64,000 nt of DNA, from positions 310,001 to 374,000 of the forward strand of contig NZ_JAJFNK010000001.1 in assembly GCF_021739485.1 (NCBI RefSeq), read 5' to 3'. Shown in pieces: positions 51,445 to 61,270 of the stretch (the stretch's first letter is position 1; every line of letters begins with the position of its first letter). Source of the DNA: Alicyclobacillus tolerans (lineage in GTDB: Bacteria > Bacillota > Bacilli > Alicyclobacillales > Alicyclobacillaceae). Below the pieces are notes generated by a model. The model did not search any database. It saw only the letters and a list, made by a program, of their open reading frames with translations, and was not told where the DNA came from. Made by a program: the position numbers and the translations under genes.

Positions 51445-52965
51445 CTATCCATCTCGTCTCATCGCCAGAACCTGCTCTGGAAATCCATCTTCGACGTCCA
51501 AGCGTGGAAGAATAGCCACCTGGCAGGTTTCGTCAAACAGCATGACTTCGCGGCGCTCTCGTGTGTACTGGGGCCACTGCGGCAGTTCTGGAATGCCCGG
51601 GCTCCCTGTTTTCACAAAGGAAATCCACGCCTTGTGCACGGCCGCAGCCAAAGCTTGGACAGGGCTGCTCCCGTGTTCCGCGCCCGTCTTTCGACCGATA
51701 GGGATGGCGAACAGCCCCTCGGTCCCAAAACTCTTGTTCCACACAAACGGCATGTCCTGAACGTGGCAAGCGCCATGTGGGCCTTTCCAATCAAACCGGT
51801 ATCTCCAGACTGGAACCCCAGCAGCAGACAGCCCATCGGCAAACCTTTCAGACCCAATGCCATACATGTAGTCGGTCAGCACCTGGCACGCCGCTTCGGT
51901 GTGCGGCAAGGTGTCACAGAGTTTTCGATAGGCGCAGAGCACAATCCCGCTGTTGTCTCCGAACAACCGCGTAATAGCCTGCGGATTCATGTCTGCCAGC
52001 ATGGGGTCCCTGCCCATGAGAATTCTGGCTTCTGATTTCGCCGTGCCGATGAGGATGGGGCCAGAAAACGCGGCTTCCGGCGCCAAGTGCTCTTCTTCGT
52101 TCCCAGCACGGATTCCTGTCGGAAACACGACGCCATCCAGGACCGGCCCAAAGCGATGAAAATTCTGCGGACCCTGTCCGATTTTCGTCTGGGCCGAAAT
52201 CAGGTCCGATACGGGAAGGTCCAGGATTCGATGCGCCTCTGCTCGGCCGAGGCCGAGTGCGTCGAGAAATTCAGCGGTAATAACCGATGCGGTTTGCGTA
52301 CTGCGGATGGTTTGGTTCGCTCCGCTTTGCAAGATGGTCTGCTGGAACAAACCTTTGGCGTCCGGAACGGCATGCAGGGTTGCAGCCAGTTTGGCGCCGG
52401 CGGATACTCCGCCGACGGTAATTCTGGAGGGATTGCCGCCAAAATTCGCGATGTTGTCCCGAACAAACTTTAGGGCTGCCGTGACGTCGAGCACTCCGCA
52501 GTTGCCAGAGGTCTGGTATTCCGGGCCAAGCATGTCCCCAAGGTAGAGAAAACCGAGCGAGCCGAGCCGGTAGTTCACAGAGACGAAGACGACGCCGTCC
52601 TCTGCAAATCCATCTCCCATGCTGTATGGGTCTGCGCCCGAACCCGTAATCAGACCCCCACCGTGCAGCCAGACGAGGACGGGCCTTTGTTGTTTGTCCA
52701 GCCCGGGAGTCCAGATGTTCAGCGTCAGGCAGTTTTCTGACTGGGGAAGTTCTGCCCGGGGAAGCAGTGTCGGCGCTGCGGGCTGTGGCGCCACAGGGCC
52801 AAAGCAGGCTGCATCGAAGACAGCCGACCAGGGGTTCGGCGCTGCGGGCGGTCGAAATCGAAGCGATCCCGTTGGCGGCTGCGCATACGGGATGCCTCGA
52901 AACACCGTCACCTTGCCTTCAAGGGTTCCTTTAACCGGACCGTAGCTGGTCTGTGCGACAGGCAT
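51445..52965 (-). CDS. Type-B carboxylesterase (PnbA-like)
   Basis: A 506-residue alpha/beta hydrolase of the cholinesterase/para-nitrobenzyl esterase family. It has FRGIPYAQPPTG near the start, SENCLTLNIWTP, oxyanion hole LHGGGLITGSG, and the nucleophile elbow GVSAG (Ser188), where most members have GESAG, so the Glu is replaced by Val. The acid is expected in the ILIGTAKSEAR region, and the His is in ACHVQDMPFVW. The N-terminus lacks a signal peptide. It probably hydrolyses small esters. Start ATG 52963-52965 follows AGGAGGTGG. It forms a minus-strand pair with the FMN reductase gene upstream, though 137 bp separate them. Confidence 0.92.
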   Translation of the reverse strand: MPVAQTSYGPVKGTLEGKVTVFRGIPYAQPPTGSLRFRPPAAPNPWSAVFDAACFGPVAPQPAAPTLLPRAELPQSENCLTLNIWTPGLDKQQRPVLVWLHGGGLITGSGADPYSMGDGFAEDGVVFVSVNYRLGSLGFLYLGDMLGPEYQTSGNCGVLDVTAALKFVRDNIANFGGNPSRITVGGVSAGAKLAATLHAVPDAKGLFQQTILQSGANQTIRSTQTASVITAEFLDALGLGRAEAHRILDLPVSDLISAQTKIGQGPQNFHRFGPVLDGVVFPTGIRAGNEEEHLAPEAAFSGPILIGTAKSEARILMGRDPMLADMNPQAITRLFGDNSGIVLCAYRKLCDTLPHTEAACQVLTDYMYGIGSERFADGLSAAGVPVWRYRFDWKGPHGACHVQDMPFVWNKSFGTEGLFAIPIGRKTGAEHGSSPVQALAAAVHKAWISFVKTGSPGIPELPQWPQYTRERREVMLFDETCQVAILPRLDVEDGFPEQVLAMRRDG

Positions 52966-53101
52966 TGGCCCACCTCCTGTTCAGAGCGTTCCATGGGATA
53001 TCACTGCGTCCGAGTCACTGCAATCCGAGTCACTGCAATCCGATCGCGTCGTCCGATTCCGCCTATCGCATCTCGCACTCATCGGATCCGGGTGAACGGC
53101 A

Positions 53102-53635
53102 TCACACCAGGGCAATGAACTTTCTTACAACATCATCGAGGAATGCCAGGGTCGGCGCGTCCGTCAGTTGTCCGTTTTCAAACTTGTCTTGGGAAAAAGT
53201 GACCAAAACCTCGTTCCCGCCTGGCGGCAACATGCGACAGGAGAGGCCGGGGCTTGAAAGGACCTCGCGCAGGTGCAACTGAGCACGCAGCGTCCCCATC
53301 ATTCCGGTGGAGGCACCTACGACGAGCACCGGCTTGCCGACGAGAACCTTTTGCCCTCTCGACATCCAATCGAGGGCGTTCTTGAGGACGCCAGGTACAG
53401 ACCAGTTGTATTCCGGGGTGGCGATGACGACACCATCTGCCTGGGCGATCCGTTGCTTGAAGGCTTCAACCACCGGAGGCGGGGAGTTTTCTTCGTCCTG
53501 GTTGAAAAACGGCAAAGTGGAAATGTCTGCGATGGACAGGGTGAAGGATGACTTGTACCGGTCAGCGACGGTATTTAGGAGTGCCTGGTTGTATGAATCC
53601 TTGCGCAAACTGCCTAACAGTCCGATCAGTTCCAT
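53102..53635 (-). CDS. NADPH-dependent FMN reductase
   Basis: A 177-residue flavodoxin-like enzyme. GLLGSLRKDSYN (about residues 6-17) binds FMN phosphate, and ATPEYNWSVPGVLKNALDW is the family's flavin-ring motif. Members reduce FMN, quinones, azo compounds or chromate with NADPH. GGAGG lies before ATG 53633-53635; the open frame extends 27 codons further into the AT-rich promoter region without support. It is divergent from the GntR regulator and may be its target. Confidence 0.92.
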   Translation of the reverse strand: MELIGLLGSLRKDSYNQALLNTVADRYKSSFTLSIADISTLPFFNQDEENSPPPVVEAFKQRIAQADGVVIATPEYNWSVPGVLKNALDWMSRGQKVLVGKPVLVVGASTGMMGTLRAQLHLREVLSSPGLSCRMLPPGGNEVLVTFSQDKFENGQLTDAPTLAFLDDVVRKFIALV

Positions 53636-53813
53636 GGGGTTCCTCCGCAATTCATCGTATTCTCTTAATGTTTTAACTATAGTTCTTAGCTGCCTTAAAT
53701 CAAGGTCTTGAATCAAAAATCATTAAATAATATGATATTACCCAAGATATTTTCGAATCTTTCAGAATTCTATACTTCTTAGAAGGATACTTCTCCGAGA
53801 ATGGAGGCTCACA
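53636..53813. promoter_or_regulatory. AT-rich divergent promoter region (FMN reductase / GntR regulator)
   Basis: Contains an imperfect palindrome ATCAT-TAAATAAT-ATGAT (about 53718-53735) and, for the plus strand, TATACT (about 53772). Likely binding place for the FCD-type regulator encoded next to it. No precise operator can be called. Confidence 0.4.
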
Positions 53814-54560
53814 ATGCAGTCCCTGAAGCTAAGCGGTCAATTACTCCATGAACTCGGCCGCCAAATTTTGAGTGGAGCGCTGGAATCAGGTCAGGTACTC
53901 CCGACCGTCGAGACTCTCAGTGAGATGAATGGAGTGAGCCGCACCGTGACCAGGGAGGCCCTGAAAGGGTTGTCTGCCCTAGGTTTGGTGGAATCTCAGC
54001 CAAAGGTTGGGACCATCGTTTGTGCACGGGACCACTGGCAGTGGTGGAGTCGCGAGGTCTTGCAGTGGTCTGTGGACGCGAAGCCGAACCAACACTTTCT
54101 TTTGCAGTTAAGCGAAGTGCGGCGGGTTATTGAACCGGCTGCCGTGGCACTGGCTGCCCAGAACGGGACGGACAAAGACTTTCAAGTGATTCGGGAGGCA
54201 TTCGAGAGGCTGGAGCAATCCGTCGGAAACGAAGAGGATTGGGCCAAAGCCGACTATGAGTTTCACGACAGCATTATTGCGGCTTCGCGCAACGAACTGA
54301 TGTTGAGTCTGACCCGAGTCATGCGCGATGCCTTGCTGTACAGCCGCAAGACGACCATTCCGATTCTCAAGGAGAAGCGGGAGGAGCCTCCTGTGGCGGC
54401 TCTCAATCAACACAGGGCTGTGATGGATGCGGTCTGCAGTCGCGACGAGCAAGGCGCGTATCAAGGTATGACCCAACTCCTGGAGAGTGTCAAGGTGCTG
54501 ATCCAGGACAGCGAGGAAGGGAGGAAGCAAAACAGGAACCCGAGTCGTTCGTTTCAGTGA
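53814..54560 (+). CDS. FadR-subfamily GntR transcriptional regulator
   Basis: A 248-residue regulator: N-terminal winged helix (about 10-68, with LPTVETLSEMNGVSRTVTREALKGLSALGLVE) and a C-terminal FCD domain of helices. In the FCD domain ADYEFHDSI supplies Asp/His and HRAVMDAV another His, the usual metal/ligand site. Such proteins usually sense carboxylic acids and control catabolic genes. Its neighbours (extradiol dioxygenase downstream, FMN reductase divergent, esterase and transporters) suggest an aromatic or ester catabolic module. Start ATG 53814. Confidence 0.9.
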   Translation: MQSLKLSGQLLHELGRQILSGALESGQVLPTVETLSEMNGVSRTVTREALKGLSALGLVESQPKVGTIVCARDHWQWWSREVLQWSVDAKPNQHFLLQLSEVRRVIEPAAVALAAQNGTDKDFQVIREAFERLEQSVGNEEDWAKADYEFHDSIIAASRNELMLSLTRVMRDALLYSRKTTIPILKEKREEPPVAALNQHRAVMDAVCSRDEQGAYQGMTQLLESVKVLIQDSEEGRKQNRNPSRSFQ

Positions 54561-54683
54561 AGGAATAAAATGGACGGATCGATTCGGGATGCAACCGAAC
54601 CGGGTTGTCGCCGAAGCAATGAGTTGCAATGAGTTACTCAACGTAAAGTGAGTATTTTCAATTTCACTCTGGGGGGAAAACGT

Positions 54684-55559
54684 ATGGTTCAGGTGTTTCG
54701 TTTGGCGTACGTTCATTTTGGGTCACAAAATCCTGAAGCGCTGCTTCAGTACTATCAGGATGTCATCGGATTAACCGTCACGCACAGGGACGCTCAACAT
54801 GCGTATGTAAGCACTTCCATCGACCATCACAACATCGTTGTATCGGAAGCACCAGAGAGTGGATTGATTGGATTCGGGCTTCAGCTGTCACCGGGGATTT
54901 CCGTCGCAGAAGCTGCACAGACACTGAACGCAAACGGCATCGCAACCTCCGTGAAAGCGGATGCATTTCAAGGAATCCCGGAACTGGCAGAGTTTATGGA
55001 TATGGACGGGTACGTTGTGCACTTGTTCTCAGAAATGGAGGTGGCCGCTCCGGGGTTCAACAGCCGCGGCATCCGTCCCAACAAGGTTGGACACTTGTCC
55101 CTGCGCGTGAACGACGCCAAAAAATCGGTGGAGTTTTACAAGCAGTTTGGGTTCTTCAACACGGATTGGATCGAAGATTTCTTTGGATTCATGACGTGCA
55201 ATCGCGATCATCACGTCTTGAACTTCGCCACATCGGATTACAAGGCCATGCATCACCTGGCCCTGGAGCTTCGCGATTACAGTCACCTGGTGAGCGCCAT
55301 GGACCACCTGGGAAGCCACAACATCCCGATTCTGTGGGGTCCGTCCCGCCATGGAGCCGGACACAACATCGCCACTTACCACCGCGATCCGGACGGGAAC
55401 ATGATTGAACTGTTCACAGATGCGGATGTGTTCATTCCCGAACTGGGCATCTTCGAGCCGCGGCCCTGGCACGAACACTTTCCACAAAAGCCGCGGGTGT
55501 GGGGAACGGACGAATGCATCACGAGGTGGGGAACGTCGTTCGAACAGTCGCTGGTCTAA
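54684..55559 (+). CDS. Catechol 2,3-dioxygenase-like extradiol dioxygenase (VOC fold)
   Basis: A 291-residue type I extradiol dioxygenase of two VOC modules. The C-terminal module has the Fe(II) ligands in order: His of VGHLSLRV, His of MHHLALEL and Glu of GNMIELFTD. His in YSHLV and Tyr in IATYHRDPDG are the usual second-shell residues. It cleaves the ring of a catechol-type substrate next to the hydroxyls; the exact substrate is open. ATG 54684 follows GGGGGGAAAA; the frame is open 12 codons earlier without an RBS. No other ring-cleavage pathway enzymes are encoded nearby. Confidence 0.9.
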   Translation: MVQVFRLAYVHFGSQNPEALLQYYQDVIGLTVTHRDAQHAYVSTSIDHHNIVVSEAPESGLIGFGLQLSPGISVAEAAQTLNANGIATSVKADAFQGIPELAEFMDMDGYVVHLFSEMEVAAPGFNSRGIRPNKVGHLSLRVNDAKKSVEFYKQFGFFNTDWIEDFFGFMTCNRDHHVLNFATSDYKAMHHLALELRDYSHLVSAMDHLGSHNIPILWGPSRHGAGHNIATYHRDPDGNMIELFTDADVFIPELGIFEPRPWHEHFPQKPRVWGTDECITRWGTSFEQSLV

Positions 55560-55610
55560 GAAACACGGTTGTTGGAATCGACTCTAGTTCGACTCTAACA
55601 GGAGACGCGC

Positions 55611-55646
55611 GGGCCGTTCCTTCCTCAGGCGAGGTAAGGGCGGCCC
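55611..55646. terminator. Bidirectional terminator between convergent genes
   Basis: GGGCCG (55611-55616) pairs with CGGCCC (55641-55646), with an inner CCTTCCTC/GAGGTAAGG stem around AGGC. It lies between the dioxygenase and the convergent MFS gene. Confidence 0.75.
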
Positions 55647-55653
55647 TGACTGT

Positions 55654-56847
55654 TTAAGCAGTGGTGCTTTGAACAGATGGTTCTGCGTCCAATTTGCGAT
55701 TGAAGTAAATCATGACTGCATTGGCCAATAGCACGACCATGGTCACGTAAAAGACGTTTCGGATGCCATAGGCTGCTGCCACGCTGCTACCAATCAAGGG
55801 ACCAATGAGATTGCCCAAAAACGTGGACGAGGAATTGATTCCAAATGCGGTCGCCTGCAGCTCCGGTGGAGCCTTCTTCTTCACCAGGACATTGAGGGAC
55901 GGGATCATGCCTCCGATGAACAGTCCCAGAAGGAACCTCCCCACCAACAAAACGCCGATGTTTTGAGCGAGGGCCTGCGGAACGTACATGACCGCTGCCG
56001 CGCAGGTCGCCAAAATCAGGACTTTGCGCTGACCGATGCGATCCCCCAATCGTCCCAATGTTGGCGCACCCACCAAGTTCGCGATTCCGCTTGTGGCCAC
56101 CACGAGACCCGCAATGGTCGCCAAGTGAGCGCCTGTGTACAAGGTTTTCGCATAAATGGTCACAATCGGCTCAATACTCATCATGCCGACCTGAATAAAG
56201 GTGGACGCCGCAAAAACAGAGAACAGCGGTGCCAATTGCACGATTTCTTCTTTTAAGTTGTTACTCTTTCGAGCAATCGGTTGATGATGCTCATGTACGA
56301 AGAACAGGACGATGACGCTTGCAACGATCAGCAACGCACCCGTACAGAAGAACACGGCGCGAAAGCCAATGGTTTCCGCCAACACGCCGCCGATTAAAGG
56401 ACCAATCAGATTACCTGCGATCGCGCCCGTTTGAAGGGTCCCGAGAGCCTGGCCAGAATGTTCCTTTGGTGTAATCGAGGATTGAAGAGAGACAGCCATG
56501 GAGATGAAGCCAGAAAAGACGCCGTTAAAGAGACGAAGTAACAGCAGTTGCCATACCGCTCCCACAGCACCCATTAAAGCAGTGACCACTCCCATTCCTA
56601 AACCCGCACGGAGAAGCATGATTTTGCGCCCGTGTTTGTCTGCAAAAGCCCCCCAAATGGGTTGGAAAAAGACCGATGTTACAAATTGGGCGGCGAACAC
56701 GTACCCTGACCATCTTTCATTCGCCTGTATATTTTGTATGCCAAGCTTGTCGATATAGAGCGGAAGAAACGGGATGACTAGACTTGTGCCCGCCGTTACC
56801 GCGAAATTGCATGCCCACAAGATCCAAAGTGTGCGCTTCCAGTTCAT
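55654..56847 (-). CDS. MFS transporter (12-helix, DHA1/MdtG-like)
   Basis: A 397-residue secondary transporter with twelve hydrophobic helices in two homologous halves. Motif A WGAFADKHGRKIMLLRAGLGMG follows helix 2, and its second-half copy is LGRLGDRIGQRKVLILA. AGTSLVIPFLPLYIDKLG in helix 1 is DHA1-like; MdtG-type multidrug exporters look like this. The substrate is unknown and could be linked to the adjacent catabolic genes. ATG 56845-56847 is preferred, with GGGAG 12 bases upstream; the ATG at 56886 is an alternative start. Minus strand, single gene. Confidence 0.88.
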   Translation of the reverse strand: MNWKRTLWILWACNFAVTAGTSLVIPFLPLYIDKLGIQNIQANERWSGYVFAAQFVTSVFFQPIWGAFADKHGRKIMLLRAGLGMGVVTALMGAVGAVWQLLLLRLFNGVFSGFISMAVSLQSSITPKEHSGQALGTLQTGAIAGNLIGPLIGGVLAETIGFRAVFFCTGALLIVASVIVLFFVHEHHQPIARKSNNLKEEIVQLAPLFSVFAASTFIQVGMMSIEPIVTIYAKTLYTGAHLATIAGLVVATSGIANLVGAPTLGRLGDRIGQRKVLILATCAAAVMYVPQALAQNIGVLLVGRFLLGLFIGGMIPSLNVLVKKKAPPELQATAFGINSSSTFLGNLIGPLIGSSVAAAYGIRNVFYVTMVVLLANAVMIYFNRKLDAEPSVQSTTA

Positions 56848-57143
56848 ATCACAATTCGACTCCCGGATGTGATTCGCCGCTGTCATCAGTGAGCGTTCAA
56901 GTTGATATGTCAGATTGAAACCCGTACCGTAAATCGGAACAAATCTATAATCCTAATCCTTATGTCCGCGTTGTGGCGACAGATCGCGCATCGCCTTTTG
57001 CAGTTTATTCCTTGTCTGCTTGTTATGCAAGGGGACCGCGGACAGCGGATTACAGAACCCGAAAGTGGATTGCACAACCATGTATAATCAATCGAGTTAA
57101 GATACTTTTACAGACAGAGAAAGCAGCAAGGAGTGAAGTGTTT

Positions 57144-58343
57144 GTGGAGGATGTCAAAGTCGCTGTACAGGGCCATCATTCCCTTTCGAACAAGTTGGTT
57201 TTGGTCCTCGCGATAACCGCTGGCATGGTGGTTGCGAATATTTACTACAATCAACCTCTTCTAGCGGACATCGGCAGAGGGTTTCACGTAGAGGTTCGCC
57301 AACTCGGCATCATATCGATGTTAACGCAATTGGGTTATGCAGTAGGCATGTTTTTATTTGTTCCATTAGGAGACATGCGGGAAAGGCGACGTTTAATTGT
57401 CACGACGCTGGCATTTGTGACGTTGTCTTTGCTGGCAACGACTTTCTCCCAGAGCGTGCTCTGGTTGGCTGTAGCGAGTTTCGCGGTTGGCGTTACCTCT
57501 GTCGTTCCGCAGATGGTTGTTCCCCTAGCTGCCAATCTAGCTCCTGCCGAAGAGCGCGGGCGTGTGGTGGGCATCGTGATGAGCGGTTTGCTGGTGGGTA
57601 TCCTCCTGGCCCGAACAGTCAGCGGTTTCATCGGAGGCGTATTCGGGTGGCGGGTGATGTATGGTCTGGCGAGTGTCCTGATGCTGGTGTTGGCCGTTTC
57701 TCTTCGGGTTCTGCTGCCGAACAGCTATCCACAATCGCCCCTTACGTACCGTTCGTTGTTTCCGTCCCTGGGCCGGCTCATCCGTACTGAACCTGTTCTC
57801 CGCGAGGCGGCTTTGATGGGGAGTATGCAGTTTGGAGCCTTCAGTGTGTTCTGGACGACCCTGGTGTTCTTTCTTGAGCGCCCGCCTTATCATTTCGGGA
57901 GTGAGGTCGCCGGGCTGTTTGGTTTGGTCGGTGTTGCTGGCGCCATGATTGCCCCTGTTGCAGGGCGCATCTCCGATCGAAAGAGTCCAGCTCTGGTGAC
58001 TGGTGTTGGGGCCATCGTGACGTTTTTTTCATTTCTGGTCTTTTGGCTGTGGGGCCATAGCCTTTGGGGATTGATTATGGGTGTCATTTTGCTTGACCTT
58101 GGGGTGCAGTCTTCACAAATTTCCAATCAAGCGCGGATCTACAGTTTGAGACCCGATGCGCGAAATCGCATCAATACGATTTACATGGTCACTTACTTTA
58201 TTGGGGGTGCAATCGGATCGTCGGTTGGCGCCAATGCATGGGCGATATGGGGTTGGAATGGGGTGTGTGCCTCAGGTGCCATCATGGTCCTGATTGGCAT
58301 CGCTGTCTGGACCCTTGGACGCATTCGTAGAGTAACGAATTAG
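57144..58343 (+). CDS. MFS transporter (YnfM/YgaY-like)
   Basis: A 399-residue transporter with twelve helices. The start TAGMVVANIYYNQPLLADIGRGFHV in helix 1 and LGDMRERRRLIV after helix 2 mark the branch that includes YnfM-like and sugar or drug exporters; AGRISDRKSP is the second-half copy. GTG 57144, ten bases after AAGGAG, is preferred over GTG 57138; the open frame extends back to 56973 over a probable promoter region. It lies upstream of the gerA operon with 48 bp between, but in most organisms germination genes have their own sporulation promoter, so cotranscription is uncertain. Confidence 0.88.
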   Translation: MEDVKVAVQGHHSLSNKLVLVLAITAGMVVANIYYNQPLLADIGRGFHVEVRQLGIISMLTQLGYAVGMFLFVPLGDMRERRRLIVTTLAFVTLSLLATTFSQSVLWLAVASFAVGVTSVVPQMVVPLAANLAPAEERGRVVGIVMSGLLVGILLARTVSGFIGGVFGWRVMYGLASVLMLVLAVSLRVLLPNSYPQSPLTYRSLFPSLGRLIRTEPVLREAALMGSMQFGAFSVFWTTLVFFLERPPYHFGSEVAGLFGLVGVAGAMIAPVAGRISDRKSPALVTGVGAIVTFFSFLVFWLWGHSLWGLIMGVILLDLGVQSSQISNQARIYSLRPDARNRINTIYMVTYFIGGAIGSSVGANAWAIWGWNGVCASGAIMVLIGIAVWTLGRIRRVTN

Positions 58344-58391
58344 ACCGTCCTCTGGGAGACTCCGAACGGGCTGCCCCATAGGGTACAACTT

Positions 58392-60119
58392 ATGAGGTCA
58401 ATTCAAGACCAACGCCATGCTCGTTTATTGCTGGAATACATAGGTCTTGGCAATCTAGGAAACCCTCATGAGCGTACTGTCAAGGGGGAGCGAGCCGTTT
58501 TGCTATTGAATCCGTTGAATCGAAGGAACTACAAACACCGATACACTGACCGACCAAAACCCAAGGTACCGGACTACCGGGATGCGCCGAGGATCACCGG
58601 GAATTTGCGTCATACGTTGAAGTATATCCGGGAAACTGCAGGCCAAAGCGATGACTTTGTGGTCCGCAGAACGGTTGTCAAAGAACTGGAATCCGTCATT
58701 GTCTATTATCAGACGGTGGCCGACCAGAGGCAGGTCGAAACCGTGATGCAGGCGCTGCAGGACCACCAGTACCCTCGTCTGTCCGTCAAGGAACTGCCCT
58801 TTTATTTGATGAGAAGAGTCATCCCGATTGGAAACGCCATCTTCATGGACAATCTGTGGGAGATTCGAGAGGCTCTGTCTCGCGGTGTACTTGTTTTGTT
58901 GATCGACGGCTTGAATGTCGCTGTCACGATGGGCGAACGAAAGCTGCCGCACCGCGCGGTGGAGCCGCCACTGCTGGAATCCAGTACGCGCGGTCCCCAA
59001 GTCGGTTTTATTGAAAATGTGGACGTGAATGTCGGTATGATGCGTTGGGCGCTGACCAGTGATGCGTTGACGGTGAAAGAACTGCAAGTCGGTTATCGGA
59101 GCCGAAACCGGGTGGCCGTCTTATACGAACACGACGTCGCCAACCCGAATCTGGTGGATACCGTCATCAAGAGAATTCAGGCGGTGCACCTGGATAAACT
59201 CACCGGGAGCGCAACATTGGAGCAGCGCATCGTGGACAATCATTGGACGGTTTTTCCCCTGACACGGGCTACATCGCGGGTCGACAACTGTGTGAAGGAG
59301 GTCGGACAAGGAAAAGTATTGATTTTCGTGGATGGAGACCCTTCAGCACTTTTGGTGCCTGGGACGGTCATGGACTTTTTTCAGACGATGGAAGACGACC
59401 AACACAACTGGATTGAGGCGACCGTCGTACGCTGGTTGCGCATGATCGCGTTTGTTCTCGCGTTTTATCTGCCAGCACTATATATTGCGTTTGTCGATTT
59501 TAATCCCGAACTGATGCCTCAGACGTTGGCGCTGGCGATTGCGCAATCCCGAGAAGGAGTGCCGTTCAACGCCGCCACGGAAGTCGTGATCATGCAAGTG
59601 GTCATGGAGATTATTCGCGAAGCCGCCCTTCGAATGCCGAAGGTAATGGGGCAGACCATTGGCATCGTCGGCGGCTTGGTACTCGGGCAAGCCGCTGTGG
59701 AAGCCGGGCTTGTGAGCAACATTTTGATTGTGATCATTGCTCTGACTGCCGTATCCATCTTCGTCCTTCCGAGCTACGAATTTTCCACAACTTTGCGGCT
59801 TTTAATGTGGACGAACATCTTGGGTGCCTGCATATTTGGATTCTACGGAATCATGTTGGTCGTCATTGTGATCATGTTTCACGCCGCTTCTCTAAAGTCA
59901 TTCGGAATTTCATATCTGGAACCGCTGTCTGGGGAGCACTGGAGAGATTTCTTTCTCGATGGCATTCTACGTATCCCCCTCCCCATGCTCGACAAGCGAG
60001 CGGCACACTATCACGACCAGGATGTTACGCGGGATGCCGATTATACGGACCCCGTGCAGCATCCGATGCTCGAAGTGCCACGCGGTCCGAAATTTCCGCG
60101 CAAGCGGAGGCAAACATGA
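58392..60119 (+). CDS. GerA-family germinant receptor A subunit
   Basis: A 575-residue spore inner-membrane protein. It has a large N-terminal hydrophilic domain (about 1-350) with IDGLNVAVTM, ESSTRGPQVGFIENVDVNVGMMRWAL and SVDNCVKEVGQGKVLIFVDGDPSAL-like family blocks, then five to six membrane helices with AATEVVIMQVVMEIIREAALRMPK and IVGGLVLGQAAVEAGLVS, the signature of GerAA/GerKA. With the B and C subunits it senses a nutrient and starts germination. ATG 58392 has no good RBS; a TTG about 35 codons later (after AAGGGGGAG) is an alternative. gerC overlaps its stop by four bases. Confidence 0.93.
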   Translation: MRSIQDQRHARLLLEYIGLGNLGNPHERTVKGERAVLLLNPLNRRNYKHRYTDRPKPKVPDYRDAPRITGNLRHTLKYIRETAGQSDDFVVRRTVVKELESVIVYYQTVADQRQVETVMQALQDHQYPRLSVKELPFYLMRRVIPIGNAIFMDNLWEIREALSRGVLVLLIDGLNVAVTMGERKLPHRAVEPPLLESSTRGPQVGFIENVDVNVGMMRWALTSDALTVKELQVGYRSRNRVAVLYEHDVANPNLVDTVIKRIQAVHLDKLTGSATLEQRIVDNHWTVFPLTRATSRVDNCVKEVGQGKVLIFVDGDPSALLVPGTVMDFFQTMEDDQHNWIEATVVRWLRMIAFVLAFYLPALYIAFVDFNPELMPQTLALAIAQSREGVPFNAATEVVIMQVVMEIIREAALRMPKVMGQTIGIVGGLVLGQAAVEAGLVSNILIVIIALTAVSIFVLPSYEFSTTLRLLMWTNILGACIFGFYGIMLVVIVIMFHAASLKSFGISYLEPLSGEHWRDFFLDGILRIPLPMLDKRAAHYHDQDVTRDADYTDPVQHPMLEVPRGPKFPRKRRQT

Positions 60120-61270
60120 AACCCGTCATCCAACGATCCGTTGCCATCGCATGCACAGCTTGTTCGCTGTTGTTTTTGCCCGGATGTTGGGATTATAAGG
60201 CGATTAATACGCGTTCCCCAGTCGTCGGGTTAGGTATTGACCCCGCACAACACAATCCAGAGAAAATCCGGGTGACGCTTCAGTTTCCCATTCTGAGCAA
60301 CAGCGCAGGGGGTCAAACACAGGGCGAAGGTTCGGGGGAGACATCTGCGCTGCAAGACGTTTCTGTCGAATCCTACTCGTTGTCCGAGGCGTTCAGGAAG
60401 ATTCAACTGAAAATGGACCGCGAAGTCGATATCGCCGAACTGCGCGCTGTCGTGTTGAGTGGACAACTGTCAGATAAGGCGTTGGACAGCGCAATTGCGC
60501 AACTCATGCGCACGCCAAAGATTAACCGGCTGGCCTATATTCTCATGACACCAGACAGCGCCCAAAAAATCTTGGCTACACAAGGAACTAAGGCAGTTCC
60601 ATTGGATTTTGTCGAAAACGCGTTCAAGGTCAGACAACAGGGTTTTACCATGTATCGGGAATTGTGGCAATACTGGCGTGACACCACACAACTCGGTGTT
60701 GTACCGGTTACACCTATCATAAGGACAGAAGGGACCGGAGACGGCGGTCAGAAGACACTCGCCTTTGATGGAGTAGAGGTATACCGGAACAATAAACCGG
60801 CTTTTGCATTAAGCAAGGAGGAAACGTTGTACGTAAATTTTTTGATGGGAAAAGTTCGCGACATGTCGTTCAATATTCCAATTGGGCAGGGGGTGATGTC
60901 TTTAACGGATTTACGCGCTAAAAGTCACGTTCGCTGTATCGACAAGGGTACCCACCTTGTACTTGTTGACCACGTGCAGGTCTCTGGCACTCTGGCTAAG
61001 ATTGCGGACTCCTCACCGAAGCCCCTGCCGCCGACCAGCGTAACTGAGCTTCAAACGAAGGTATCGAAATACCTCACGCAACAGCTCACGAGTACGCTCG
61101 AAAAACTGCAGCAGCAACAGACCGATGTGGTTGGATTCGGCAGGAGCTACCTTCAGGCGCATCCAGAAGAGGAAACGCGGTTAGAACAGCAGTGGAGCAG
61201 CATGTTCCAACATGCCAAGTTGGACATTAAAGTGAATGCCAGAATTACGAGTAAGGGGATGTTGATTTAG
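60116..61270 (+). CDS. Ger(x)C-family germination lipoprotein
   Basis: A 384-residue lipoprotein, the C subunit of a GerA-type receptor. Signal peptide with lipobox LPGC (Cys24), immediately followed by WDYKAINTRSPVVGLGID, the GerC N-terminal mark. The middle contains DREVDIAELRAVVLSG, and the C-terminal domain has VGFGRSYLQAHPEEETRLEQQW and VNARITSKGML, also GerC family. Sits outside the inner spore membrane with the A and B subunits. ATG 60116 follows GGAGGCAA and overlaps the A-subunit stop (ATGA). Order here is A-C-B. Confidence 0.93.
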   Translation: MKPVIQRSVAIACTACSLLFLPGCWDYKAINTRSPVVGLGIDPAQHNPEKIRVTLQFPILSNSAGGQTQGEGSGETSALQDVSVESYSLSEAFRKIQLKMDREVDIAELRAVVLSGQLSDKALDSAIAQLMRTPKINRLAYILMTPDSAQKILATQGTKAVPLDFVENAFKVRQQGFTMYRELWQYWRDTTQLGVVPVTPIIRTEGTGDGGQKTLAFDGVEVYRNNKPAFALSKEETLYVNFLMGKVRDMSFNIPIGQGVMSLTDLRAKSHVRCIDKGTHLVLVDHVQVSGTLAKIADSSPKPLPPTSVTELQTKVSKYLTQQLTSTLEKLQQQQTDVVGFGRSYLQAHPEEETRLEQQWSSMFQHAKLDIKVNARITSKGMLI

